DNA from: a virus
Length of the DNA: 34,319 nt
IMG/VR virus record: IMGVR_UViG_3300022871_000061
Span: 1-34,319 of that record
Reading direction: 5' to 3' (one strand)
In this document: positions 16,628-24,134 of the stretch, piece after piece
How the letters are laid out: every line of letters starts with the position of its first letter
Numbering within the stretch: position 1 is the first letter of the stretch
Translations under genes and position numbers: made by a program
The notes under the pieces: generated by a model
The model's database searches: none
What the model saw: only the letters and a program-made list of their open reading frames with translations
What the model was told of the DNA's origin: nothing

Positions 16628-18357
16628 TAGAGTTTCTTATGTTTTTTATAATCGAAGTATTCGTTTCCTACGAAGTTTTCGTTTCCTTCTAGGTAAGCTA
16701 CACTTCCAGGTATTACATTCCACTTCTGTCCTTTAAATACTTTAGGGAAACTTACTTGGTCTCTGTGCGAGTATCTACATATATCAGCCCACCATTGTTC
16801 AAACAATAAATTAGTCTTAGGATTGTTCCTTCTAACAAAGCAAGTCATTTCACTTAGTCCTGCTCCTACTGGAAATTCCTCCTTAGCGTATTCCTTAATC
16901 TGTTCAGCTACTACTCGAGGATCTACCTTTCCATATTCTACACAAGCTTCAGCTTCTTGATATAGGCAAGTTCTTCCAGGGTGTTTAAAGAAAGCAAAGT
17001 CTTTGTCTCCTAATAATTTAACCAGTTCGTGTGGGTCTGCCTTTAGTTCTAAGTTTCCATCCATCCAAACTATAAATTCTTTGTCTGTGTATTTATGAGT
17101 AAGTATCTTATGAATCTTAGCGTTCATTACTCCTTTCTTGAACTTATCGCAAGGTAATTGAGTCTTCCAAGTCTCTGATTTCTGCTTAGTGAAAGCTAGG
17201 TATTCAACTCCTTTATATTGAGGTTGTTCTATCAGTCTGTCTTTGTTAGCTGTGATCGCTGTAACTACTGAAATACTTTTATTATCATCTAGCTTATCAA
17301 ATAACTTAACGTATTCAGGTAGAAACTTATCAATGTGCCAATCTTTCAGTACTGATTCTTTTGCGTTTTTTCCTATCTCTAAGCGCTTCTGCTTGTCTTC
17401 TATTAGTAATGATAGGTATTTAACCCATTGTTCTGTGCTAGAGGCTAAGAAGCCATCTTTGCCGTGTTTTATGCACCTATAAGGGGTTACATCACTCGCT
17501 ACACAGGGTATTTCAAGCATTGCTGCTTCCATCCACTTAATGTTGGATTTAGCTCGGTTAAACTTAGTGTCTTTTAGGGGTGCGATAGCAATATCATAGC
17601 CTTGTTCGGAATACCATTTAGGGAAGTCTTTATAAGCTCTTACTCCTACATGGTGATAATATCCTTCTTCCTTTACTTCATCCCAAGTCATTCCTGCGAA
17701 GTGAAATTCTACGTTAGGATATTTAGCTAATATCGCATCCATTACTGGTTGAATGATAGGAACGTCTGCAAAATGTGAACCTGAACTTATCCATCCTATT
17801 TTGATTTTCTTTCCTTTAATCTGATTCTTGAAGTTCCATATCTTAGGGTTCATAGCGTTAGGTATAACAGTCGCATAAGGATTTAAGTGTTTTATCGATT
17901 CTTTAATTAATTCAGTTGAGCATACTACGTGGTCAGACATCTTAATCATTCTCATTCGCATTTCTTTTCTGTCGTCTAATGCTTTGAAATCAGGATGGTC
18001 TTGGTTTACGTGGTCAGGGTCATCATCTAGGTCTAATACAAACTTAGCTCCTGTAAACTCTTTGTGAGCTGCATACATATTATCTATTCCCTCGTTGTCT
18101 GACATTTTACTGAACCAAATATCTCCTCTCTCTTTAAGAGCAATAGCATCTTCAGCTTTAGCTTTTATAGTCATTCCTACTTGGACTTCGTATCCTAATT
18201 CCTTTAAAGGACTCATTACACGATACCATCCAATAGCACCACATTGGCGTTTACCTTTATGGAGGACTATCTTTCCATCCTTCATAATTGTATCAGTTGT
18301 GATACCAAAAACCTTAGGCTTTAAACTTTTTGAAATAGAGTTGTCTTTCGCATTCAT
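16627..18357 (-). CDS. Two-domain glycosyltransferase: GT4-like plus DUF616/TOD1-like
   Basis: 576 residues with two domains. Residues about 1-365 are GT-B type: GAIGWYRVMSPLKELGYEV at the start, the acidic DLDDDPD segment, IGWISSGSHFADVPII opening the second half, FHFAGMTWDE, and a donor loop with EAAMLEIPCVAS. Residues about 370-576 match DUF616-type glycosyltransferases (TOD1/MUCI70-like). Landmarks are SVVTAITANKD, EFIVWMDGNLELKADP, FKHPGRTCLYQEAEAC, GLSEMTCFVRRNN and WWADICRYSHRDQVSF. The fusion suggests two successive transfers on one acceptor. The start ATG (context GATTACTATG) lies 43 bases inside the gene upstream. No membrane segment is seen, so it acts in the cytoplasm. Confidence 0.8.
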   Translation of the reverse strand: MNAKDNSISKSLKPKVFGITTDTIMKDGKIVLHKGKRQCGAIGWYRVMSPLKELGYEVQVGMTIKAKAEDAIALKERGDIWFSKMSDNEGIDNMYAAHKEFTGAKFVLDLDDDPDHVNQDHPDFKALDDRKEMRMRMIKMSDHVVCSTELIKESIKHLNPYATVIPNAMNPKIWNFKNQIKGKKIKIGWISSGSHFADVPIIQPVMDAILAKYPNVEFHFAGMTWDEVKEEGYYHHVGVRAYKDFPKWYSEQGYDIAIAPLKDTKFNRAKSNIKWMEAAMLEIPCVASDVTPYRCIKHGKDGFLASSTEQWVKYLSLLIEDKQKRLEIGKNAKESVLKDWHIDKFLPEYVKLFDKLDDNKSISVVTAITANKDRLIEQPQYKGVEYLAFTKQKSETWKTQLPCDKFKKGVMNAKIHKILTHKYTDKEFIVWMDGNLELKADPHELVKLLGDKDFAFFKHPGRTCLYQEAEACVEYGKVDPRVVAEQIKEYAKEEFPVGAGLSEMTCFVRRNNPKTNLLFEQWWADICRYSHRDQVSFPKVFKGQKWNVIPGSVAYLEGNENFVGNEYFDYKKHKKL

Positions 18358-18568
18358 AGTAATCTGGGTGAATTATATTAGTTAGGTTTCTATGTCCTAT
18401 ATTTGGTAGAGCATACATTTGTCTAGGGATTGTCATAACAAATTGTCCATGTCTTGTTACTGCCATTATGTCTGGTCGTCTGCAAATAGTTCCATCTATC
18501 CAACAAGAAACTGGTGTGATTTGACAGCCAAATTTCTTAGCTAGTTTTTTGAATCTATTCAGTAGCAT
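18314..18568 (-). CDS. Small conserved-looking protein, unknown
   Basis: 84 residues, basic, with a clear internal pattern: VSCWIDGTICRRPDIMAV, then GQFVMTIPRQMYALPN and IHPDYYECERQLYF. The look is of a small folded domain, not a chance frame, and the Cys spacing may allow metal binding. It overlaps both neighbours (14 bases upstream, 43 bases downstream), linking the GroES-like gene to the first glycosyltransferase. Function unknown. Confidence 0.55.
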   Translation of the reverse strand: MLLNRFKKLAKKFGCQITPVSCWIDGTICRRPDIMAVTRHGQFVMTIPRQMYALPNIGHRNLTNIIHPDYYECERQLYFKKFKA

Positions 18569-18827
18569 AAACTTCTTCTTTATCTAATATTACTTTCAAA
18601 TGAGTTTTTGTTTCTTCTCTTTTAATAGGAACTCCACCTCTTAGTAAAGGAGTAATTTCCATCCCTTTTGTAACACCTTCTATATTAGATTTGGTAATTA
18701 TTGCGATTTGTTCTGGCTCATAGACATCTTCACCTGACTCATCTTTTACTTGCTTTCCTTTTTCTTTGATGTAATTCTTTTTTACTTCAACAATACATCT
18801 CTCTAGAAATGGTTTCATTTTTTTCAT
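18555..18827 (-). CDS. GroES-like small protein (tentative)
   Basis: 90 residues. By eye it aligns end to end with co-chaperonin GroES. MKPFLERCIVEVKK corresponds to the GroES N-terminal strand (RPLHDRVIVKR). A central EQIAIITKSN strand follows, then TKGMEITPLLRGGVPIKREE in place of the VGD...GY/GG region, and LKVILDKEEVYATE matches the C-terminal strand (EVLIMSESDILAIVE). The identity is weak, and the mobile-loop region is replaced by GKQVKDESGEDVYE. It directly follows the major capsid gene, where a folding helper for capsid protein would make sense (compare T4 gp31). A short possible leader ORF ends 5 bases before its ATG. The assignment rests on this hand alignment only. Confidence 0.4.
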   Translation of the reverse strand: MKKMKPFLERCIVEVKKNYIKEKGKQVKDESGEDVYEPEQIAIITKSNIEGVTKGMEITPLLRGGVPIKREETKTHLKVILDKEEVYATE

Positions 18828-18832
18828 TTGTT

Positions 18833-18868
18833 TTATTCTCTTGTAAACGAACTGTGTAGAGTTCGCAT
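18833..18868 (-). CDS. Possible 11-residue leader peptide
   Basis: ATG at 18868 opens MRTLHSSFTRE and stops at TAA, 5 bases before the ATG of the GroES-like gene. It is preceded by AACTCTAT, close to the start-associated motif of this genome, and lies between a pseudoknot-like element and the next gene. An inverted repeat (CGAACT/AGTTCG) falls inside it. Could be a regulatory leader or chance. Confidence 0.25.
   Translation of the reverse strand: MRTLHSSFTRE
18848..18865 (-). other. Small perfect hairpin in capsid downstream leader
   Basis: CGAACT, loop CTACAC, AGTTCG on the transcribed strand: 6 perfect pairs with a possible seventh G-U. It is followed by TTTAC, too short a T-run for a clear terminator. 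It carries one of two nearby AACTCTA copies. Confidence 0.4.
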
Positions 18869-18891
18869 ATAGAGTTGTTATTTAATTATTT

Positions 18892-18927
18892 CCTCACTTT
18901 GAGATAACTTCGTGAGGTTGTTATCCC
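18892..18927 (-). promoter_or_regulatory. H-type RNA pseudoknot candidate after the capsid gene
   Basis: On the transcribed strand the order is GGGATAAC, AA, CCTCAC, GAA, GTTATCTC, AAA, GTGAGG. GGGATAAC pairs with GTTATCTC (8 pairs, one G-U) and CCTCAC pairs with GTGAGG (6 perfect pairs). Because the partners interleave, they form a classic H-type pseudoknot or two mutually exclusive hairpins. It begins 15 bases after the capsid stop codon. No slippery site is seen before the stop, so frameshifting is unlikely; RNA stability or control of the next gene is more probable. Confidence 0.5.
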
Positions 18928-18942
18928 AAATAATCATTCTGA

Positions 18943-19935
18943 TTAGTTTGCAGTTCCTGTTCCGTAAGCTTGAACGTTTACGACCCAATCTGTGCGTAAT
19001 ACCTTAGCGGCATAAGCGTCTACTTTCCATCCTATTGTTGAATACATATTCAACGGATTAGAAGTATCGTTCGGTCCTGATCGTTTGTAGATGATTGAAG
19101 CGTCTTTGCTACCAATAGCAATTTCTGCAACAGCACCTTTACCAGCGATAAAGTTAGAACGTCCAGAAGGAGCTGAAGCTGTGTCAGTTCCTGAAGCACT
19201 GAATGATTGGTTAGTTTCTACGATGTCAACACCATACAAACTTCCGATAACACCTTTTTTAAGCATTTCTGCATTTTCTTTACTATTGTAAAGACCGATG
19301 TTAACCCAATTACCAGCAGCAGTATCACCTTGAAGTCCATAAGATCCGTCCACGTCTACAACAGCACGATAGTTGCCATTTTCCCATTTAGGAGCTTTTG
19401 CTTTCTTAAGAGTAGATACAGCTTTTCTAATGCCAGATACTGACAAAGTGTCAGAGCTTGCAATAGCAGTTGCTTGAGCTGCGAATGTTGCACCAGCACA
19501 TTGTACTGTGGCAGATGCGTTTAGTTCTGTTCCCAGAACGATGTCCATTGATTCTCCAGCATTCTGTCCCATCAGTTCAGAATGTTCTTTAAGACCTGAG
19601 TCCATAGTTGTTAGTTCATATAATGTTCCAACAATTTCAGCAGCACCATAAGGTTTAGCTGTAGCAACAATTCTGCTTGCAGATGTGTTGATAGCCGTAA
19701 CTGTAGCACCATCTACTAAAGCAGTAGTGTTAGCAGTCATTTGGTTGAAACGTGTGAAGTAAACTACTTCTCCAGAGTTCTTAGGTATAGATTTAGGAAC
19801 AGTTAGAAAGTTATACTTTCTGCTATTCTGTAGTCTTTCAAGGAAAACTTTATCGTAATAAATCTGCATAGCAGATGCCAAACCTCCAGTGGAGATTGCA
19901 GCAGTTCCTTGTAATAGTCCATTTACTAAAGCCAT
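18943..19935 (-). CDS. Major capsid protein, N4-gp56 type
   Basis: 330 residues, HK97-fold type. The pattern YYDKVFLERLQNSRKYNFL, then SIPKNSGEVVYFTRFNQM, a TTALVDG loop, YGAAEIVGTLYELTTMDSGLKEHSELMGQNAGESMD and a C-terminal SGPNDTSNPLNMYSTIGWKV-type segment matches the N4-gp56-like capsid family. Length is within the usual range. It directly follows the scaffold-like gene (8 bases), as in most tailed phages. The upstream sequence is A-rich without a clear Shine-Dalgarno. A pseudoknot-like RNA element follows the stop. Assembles the icosahedral head. Confidence 0.88.
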   Translation of the reverse strand: MALVNGLLQGTAAISTGGLASAMQIYYDKVFLERLQNSRKYNFLTVPKSIPKNSGEVVYFTRFNQMTANTTALVDGATVTAINTSASRIVATAKPYGAAEIVGTLYELTTMDSGLKEHSELMGQNAGESMDIVLGTELNASATVQCAGATFAAQATAIASSDTLSVSGIRKAVSTLKKAKAPKWENGNYRAVVDVDGSYGLQGDTAAGNWVNIGLYNSKENAEMLKKGVIGSLYGVDIVETNQSFSASGTDTASAPSGRSNFIAGKGAVAEIAIGSKDASIIYKRSGPNDTSNPLNMYSTIGWKVDAYAAKVLRTDWVVNVQAYGTGTAN

Positions 19936-19943
19936 TTTCTTTT

Positions 19944-20660
19944 TTAGACTCGACCTGAGATATCAGCGTGAGGTAATATTGCTTCCAATTCGGATGCAGT
20001 CATATTAGCCATATCTTCTTCTGTGAATTTCTTAGAAGGAGTGCTTAATACTCCAGTAGCCTGAGTCTTTTGTTTTTGGTCAATCTTTTTGTAAGCGTCT
20101 TGTTGACCTTGAGCAATAGGTTCTCCAAAGTATTCCTTTGCAATATCTGCATACGGCTTGTCCCTTTCGATATTAAGACCTAGTTTTAGAATCTTATCTC
20201 TTTGGGGTTCATACTGTGGGTTTTCCTTAATGAATGAGTCCAATTCCTTTTCTTCATTCTGTAAGGCTATTTGCTGTTCGAGACCTTGAACTTTTTCATA
20301 CGCTGCCATACCAGGATTATCCTGAATGTTGCGTTGAATCTTTTCTTGCTCTTGGCGTTCCATAAAATCTGAGATTTCCTGAGCTGATTTACCAGTCTGT
20401 TTCTCTAACCTATTAACGAGTTCGGATTTTTGCCCTTGCTCTCCTAGTTTAGATTCCAGTTCCTTGTAAGCTTTCTCAAGTTCTTCAGGTGTTTCATATT
20501 TGCCTGCCAACTTTACTTTCTCTGTTTCTTCAACAACTTCGCTTTCGTTAGTAGCCTCGGTTGTTTCTTCAACAGGTTGGGTAATGTTTTCTTGAGAAGT
20601 ATCCTGAGAGGCTGTAACGTCAGCACCCCCTACGGGTTCACTATTTTCATTAGTATCCAT
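19944..20660 (-). CDS. Capsid scaffolding-like protein
   Basis: 238 residues, strongly acidic and Gln/Glu-rich. An N-terminal disordered region (about 1-60) is followed by long helical stretches (KYETPEELEKAYKELESKLG, about residues 50-70). The C-terminus has a conserved-looking KFTEEDMANMTASELEAILP segment. Composition, length and place between portal and capsid are those of a scaffolding protein, which fills the procapsid and leaves before DNA packaging. A strong AAAGGAGG lies 32 bases before the ATG, too far to act directly on this start. Confidence 0.75.
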   Translation of the reverse strand: MDTNENSEPVGGADVTASQDTSQENITQPVEETTEATNESEVVEETEKVKLAGKYETPEELEKAYKELESKLGEQGQKSELVNRLEKQTGKSAQEISDFMERQEQEKIQRNIQDNPGMAAYEKVQGLEQQIALQNEEKELDSFIKENPQYEPQRDKILKLGLNIERDKPYADIAKEYFGEPIAQGQQDAYKKIDQKQKTQATGVLSTPSKKFTEEDMANMTASELEAILPHADISGRV

Positions 20661-20692
20661 GTTTTGTGATTGATTATTGATTTGTTAATGAA

Positions 20693-20700
20693 CCTCCTTT
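20693..20700 (-). promoter_or_regulatory. Strong Shine-Dalgarno sequence without nearby ATG
   Basis: AAAGGAGG on the transcribed strand, 32 bases upstream of the scaffold ATG. No ATG, GTG or TTG is correctly spaced after it. It could be a ribosome standby site or a relic. Confidence 0.35.
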
Positions 20701-20716
20701 CGACCTTATATCAGAA

Positions 20717-20748
20717 GTTCAGGACAGTAGAGTTTTATCTACCTGAAC
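20717..20748 (-). other. Intergenic hairpin upstream of scaffold gene
   Basis: GTTCAGG pairs with CCTGAAC (7 perfect pairs). Inside it TAGA pairs with TCTA around loop TAAAAC, with a 4-base bulge. The loop side carries AAAACTCTA, the same motif that precedes many start codons in this window. No T-run follows. Lies in the 95-base gap between two structural genes. Confidence 0.4.
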
Positions 20749-20755
20749 CTTCGAT

Positions 20756-20989
20756 TTAATCTTCTTTGTTTTTAAATTCTATACTGATTCTTTTAAGTAT
20801 ATTGAAGAACTCATCGCTTCCATGTTTCTTCCCTTTAACAGTGTTCAACTCACATAGTGTTTCACAGTTATAAGCCTTCTCTAGCTTCTCTCCATATTCT
20901 CTCATTGGCTTAACTATCATATCTTGAAATACTGGTCTTTGGATTATATCTCTTATCTCAACTAGATTGTCTATTTCTTCTTGGTTCAT
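20756..20989 (-). CDS. Small helical protein between portal and scaffold, unknown
   Basis: 77 residues, charged and mostly helical (EEIDNLVEIRDIIQRPVFQDM), two Cys near the middle. No family recognised. The start context is TAATAAAACTCTATG, one of the clearest copies of the recurrent start motif, and it follows the portal stop by 14 bases. Its position could suit a head-assembly helper, but nothing in the sequence shows this. Confidence 0.55.
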   Translation of the reverse strand: MNQEEIDNLVEIRDIIQRPVFQDMIVKPMREYGEKLEKAYNCETLCELNTVKGKKHGSDEFFNILKRISIEFKNKED

Positions 20990-21003
20990 AGAGTTTTATT
21001 AAT

Positions 21004-22734
21004 TTATAATTGTTGATTAGGTGTTTGTATTCCTGTTCCTCCTTGCGGCATTGCTTGTCCATCTATTGCTTGTTGCTCCATTTGTTGCTGTTGCATTTGT
21101 TGAGCGTATTGTTGTGGATCAGGCACTAACTTATCTAATTCATCTATTCCTCTTAATTCTAATACCTTTCTTGCCCATTCCATTTGATTCTCCGGAGGTA
21201 AGATTTGTCCGAATATATTGTAAGCATCTATCAGTTGTTTTATCTGAATGTCTTTATTCTTAGCGATTGTAGTATCTCCCTTAACCTTTACATTATATTC
21301 AGCGTTCTTTGCGTCTTCACTTATAAGTAATTGATAGATTTGAGGTCTTAGTTCTTGAGGGAATATTCTTAAAATAGCTGACTCTGGACTCTGTAAGTTC
21401 TTTATTTCCATCTCTATTAAGATAGTAGCTAAGTCTGCTAGAGCTTCTTTAAATCTGCGAGTTATAAGCTCAAACCTATTAGAACTAAACTGTGAAGATA
21501 ACTCATCTTGTCCTAGAGTCTTGTTAGATGCAGAGCCTTGAACTAAGTCATTTGCTCCACTAGCTCTCTTATGTTCATCATCTAGTCTACCAATGAAGTC
21601 TAATGCTCCATTCTTAATGTCTGCGAATTGTACTTGAACTATATTATTGTTAAGTGGTCCATCTCCGTCTACTTCTATTCCACTACCAGGAGTTGATACT
21701 AACTGTTGCTTATCTATGTTAGCTCCCTTGTTATACATAAACCTAGGATTATTAGCCAAAGTTATGTTTTGTTTTGTTTGATTGATAATCGAATGAAAGC
21801 CTTTACCTAGTCCTAAAGTGTTTTGTCCTACTCCCATACCTCCAAAACGATTAGGAATACAATTAGGTTCGTGTATAAGTTTAACTACATTTAATCCATA
21901 AGGATTCTCAACATCTCTTAGGACATACCTTTCTTTACCTACGCATACTGTTTGAATCTTATCCTTACTAATACGTTCATATACCTCTACAGTGCCTTCT
22001 GAAGCAGTTTGTAGTGTTATCTTATCACCCTCTACTTGATGAGATGAGTCATATTGATTAGCTTGGACGTTTCCTTGCATTGCTTTCTCTCTGTTTAAGT
22101 TTCCTTCATTGTCTACGAAGTCATAAGCAGGGTTCTTCTTTACTTCTTCCACAGGTAAAACACTCCTAAAGATTAGGGAGTCTTGTTGTTCAACGTCTGA
22201 GATTATAGGGTTATAGAAGCAGTCTAAGATATTAGGCACTTCTAATTGAGGTTCATCCTTTATAGGAGTTTGTGTTCCGTCTTCGTTGTCTTGGACTTCA
22301 AACTTCCAATTAACTTTAAGTAATGATGTTCCAAAGGTTACTGATTGTTTTACCCAAGCTTCTATCTTCTCATAGGCTTGTGGTATTGATTGAGAGATTC
22401 GGTAGTTTACTATCTTCTCTAATACTTGTGAGATAGCTTTATCTTCTTCTCCTACTGGCTCAATCTCTATTTCAGGTTGTCCTGAATAGATAAAGGGAAC
22501 AATGTAAGATACTTCTGTTCTTAGCTTAGGTATAGAGATAGGCTCAAAGTAAGGAACTTTCTTTACTTCATCCATTCTACCCATATAAGCATTGTAAATG
22601 TCGTTTACTTCATTCCTTGAGTCCTCGTTAGTCTTTTGGTAGTTGTCTTTTTCTTTGAAGAGTTGGTCAATGATTTTCTTCTCATCAACTTCTTCTTCTG
22701 TAGAGGTTTCGGCTTCTTGGTATTCTTGTTCCAT
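21004..22734 (-). CDS. Portal protein
   Basis: 576 residues. The N-terminus is acidic and helical. The core has MGRMDEVKKVPYFEPISIPKLRTEVSYI, FYNPIISDVEQQDSLIFR and a GQNTLGLGKGFHSIINQTKQN helix followed by NNPRFMYNKGANI. The C-terminus is Gln-rich (about residues 545-576). This matches portal proteins of short-tailed phages, where twelve copies form the DNA channel at one vertex. It lies between the large terminase and the scaffold/capsid genes. Length is reasonable for a P22/N4-type portal without a long barrel. The name rests on these regions and gene order. Confidence 0.8.
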   Translation of the reverse strand: MEQEYQEAETSTEEEVDEKKIIDQLFKEKDNYQKTNEDSRNEVNDIYNAYMGRMDEVKKVPYFEPISIPKLRTEVSYIVPFIYSGQPEIEIEPVGEEDKAISQVLEKIVNYRISQSIPQAYEKIEAWVKQSVTFGTSLLKVNWKFEVQDNEDGTQTPIKDEPQLEVPNILDCFYNPIISDVEQQDSLIFRSVLPVEEVKKNPAYDFVDNEGNLNREKAMQGNVQANQYDSSHQVEGDKITLQTASEGTVEVYERISKDKIQTVCVGKERYVLRDVENPYGLNVVKLIHEPNCIPNRFGGMGVGQNTLGLGKGFHSIINQTKQNITLANNPRFMYNKGANIDKQQLVSTPGSGIEVDGDGPLNNNIVQVQFADIKNGALDFIGRLDDEHKRASGANDLVQGSASNKTLGQDELSSQFSSNRFELITRRFKEALADLATILIEMEIKNLQSPESAILRIFPQELRPQIYQLLISEDAKNAEYNVKVKGDTTIAKNKDIQIKQLIDAYNIFGQILPPENQMEWARKVLELRGIDELDKLVPDPQQYAQQMQQQQMEQQAIDGQAMPQGGTGIQTPNQQL

Positions 22735-22738
22735 TTTT

Positions 22739-22933
22739 TTATTTTAAATTGTCTACTATATTTTTACTATTACTCCAAGCTTTCTTAGCCCATACTTCTA
22801 ATTCTTCTTGAGTTTCTCCATTATAAGCATTTGTATCTCCATACTCGTGTTTTCCGTGAGAAAATGATTGGGGTTTTCCATCATCGTATTCTATTTTCCA
22901 GCCCCATCTATCTCCTTTAATTTTTATATCCAT
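22739..22933 (-). CDS. Small protein between terminase and portal, unknown
   Basis: 64 residues beginning MDIKIKGDRWGWKIEYDDGK. The frame extends six codons upstream to another ATG, but the start at 22933 is chosen because it carries the recurrent context TAAAAACTCTATG and avoids overlap with the terminase. Aromatic and Gly-rich beta N-terminus, helical C-terminus (EELEVWAKKAW). No family recognised. Confidence 0.55.
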   Translation of the reverse strand: MDIKIKGDRWGWKIEYDDGKPQSFSHGKHEYGDTNAYNGETQEELEVWAKKAWSNSKNIVDNLK

Positions 22934-22940
22934 AGAGTTT

Positions 22941-24134
22941 TTATAAATCAACGTAGTAAGTGGTTGTTGGGTCTACTTGTCTTATTGTAGGTTTATGAGT
23001 ATATAATGAATATCTTAATGCGTCTAAAGCATGGTCATTTTCCTTTATAGGTTTCTCGTCCTCATTCTTTTCAGGTTTCTTATCAGGGTATCTATATGTT
23101 TCTAGTTCGTGGATTAAGTTCTTACAGTCTGGGCTTATATGTATTCTTCCTTGTTTAAATAGTTCTCTAACGTGATCTACTCCTGCGACTATATCTTTAC
23201 TTACTTCTCTAACATTGAGTCCTGCTTTTTTAAGGATTTGTATTCTATCTGGTTCAGCTGAGTCTGCATAGACCTTCGTTGATTTGTATAAGAGTGCTTG
23301 TTCTGCGATTTGGTCTGTTGTTTGTTTAGTCTTATACCATTCTTCTTCAATCCAGTAATGGCTGTCGCTATCAATCTCAATCGGGATAATGGTCGCTGGA
23401 TTCGTGTAGCCAAAGTCGATACCTGCGATTTTATCAATGACTTGGGTGGGTTTCTCTTTGGTAACATGTAGTTCTCTATTAAATTCTTTATATACTAATC
23501 CTTGTGTCTTTCTAAAGTCAGCTAAGTATTCTTGTGCGAATCTATCGTCTGTTAGTTGTTGCTTGGCTTTATCTAGTTCGTCTACTGGTAGGTGTGGATT
23601 ATCGTATGATGTGTAATGAAATGATTTAAAGTCTGGGTCTTTGTCTTGTTCGTTATATAAATCGTAGAAGTGATTGAATCCTTTAGGTGTTGAGATAAAC
23701 ATTACCTCTCCTCTAGTATCTGTAAGTGTAGGTCTTATTACTTCTTCCCAGTTAATGTTAAAGTTTCTCATCATTGCGACCTCATCTATTACAATGAAAT
23801 CAAAGTGCTGTCCTCTAAGCGTTTCTACTGCTTCCCATCCTCTTAACTGTATTAGAGAAGTTCCTTTTACTAAGTTATTAACTGTTAGTTCTAGTCTGGA
23901 TTCATTTACTTTCTTTATGATTGGCTTTAGTTCCTTTACTAGCGTTTGCCAAGCTATATCTCTTGCCTGTTGATAAGTCGGTGCTATGTAACATATCCTA
24001 GTATTTTTATAAAGAGCTTTACCTTTTATTTCTTCACAGGCTAATATAGTTTTCCCAAACCTTCTCCCTGAGCATATTACTCTAAATCTAGTCTTATCTT
24101 TAGCAATTACAGCTTGTTGTTTATGTAGTTTCAT
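22941..24134 (-). CDS. terL: Terminase large subunit (ATPase-nuclease)
   Basis: 397 residues. Packages DNA through the portal. ATPase: Walker A S22-G-R-R-F-G-K-T29, Walker B FIVIDEVAMM (about 112-121), coupling motif FISTPKG (about 146-152). RNase H-like nuclease: first Asp in AGIDFGYTNPA (about 237), second in YADSAEP (about 293) and third in NDHALDALRY (about 368-377). All key residues are present and the length is near the family norm. The ATG overlaps the stop of an HNH gene by 4 bases (ATGA). The HNH gene separates it from the possible small subunit. Confidence 0.95.
   Translation of the reverse strand: MKLHKQQAVIAKDKTRFRVICSGRRFGKTILACEEIKGKALYKNTRICYIAPTYQQARDIAWQTLVKELKPIIKKVNESRLELTVNNLVKGTSLIQLRGWEAVETLRGQHFDFIVIDEVAMMRNFNINWEEVIRPTLTDTRGEVMFISTPKGFNHFYDLYNEQDKDPDFKSFHYTSYDNPHLPVDELDKAKQQLTDDRFAQEYLADFRKTQGLVYKEFNRELHVTKEKPTQVIDKIAGIDFGYTNPATIIPIEIDSDSHYWIEEEWYKTKQTTDQIAEQALLYKSTKVYADSAEPDRIQILKKAGLNVREVSKDIVAGVDHVRELFKQGRIHISPDCKNLIHELETYRYPDKKPEKNEDEKPIKENDHALDALRYSLYTHKPTIRQVDPTTTYYVDL

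Noticed and set aside
18848-18927. Rho-independent terminator after the capsid gene
   Set aside because: The stems are not followed by a T-run on the transcribed strand, and they pair in pseudoknot order.
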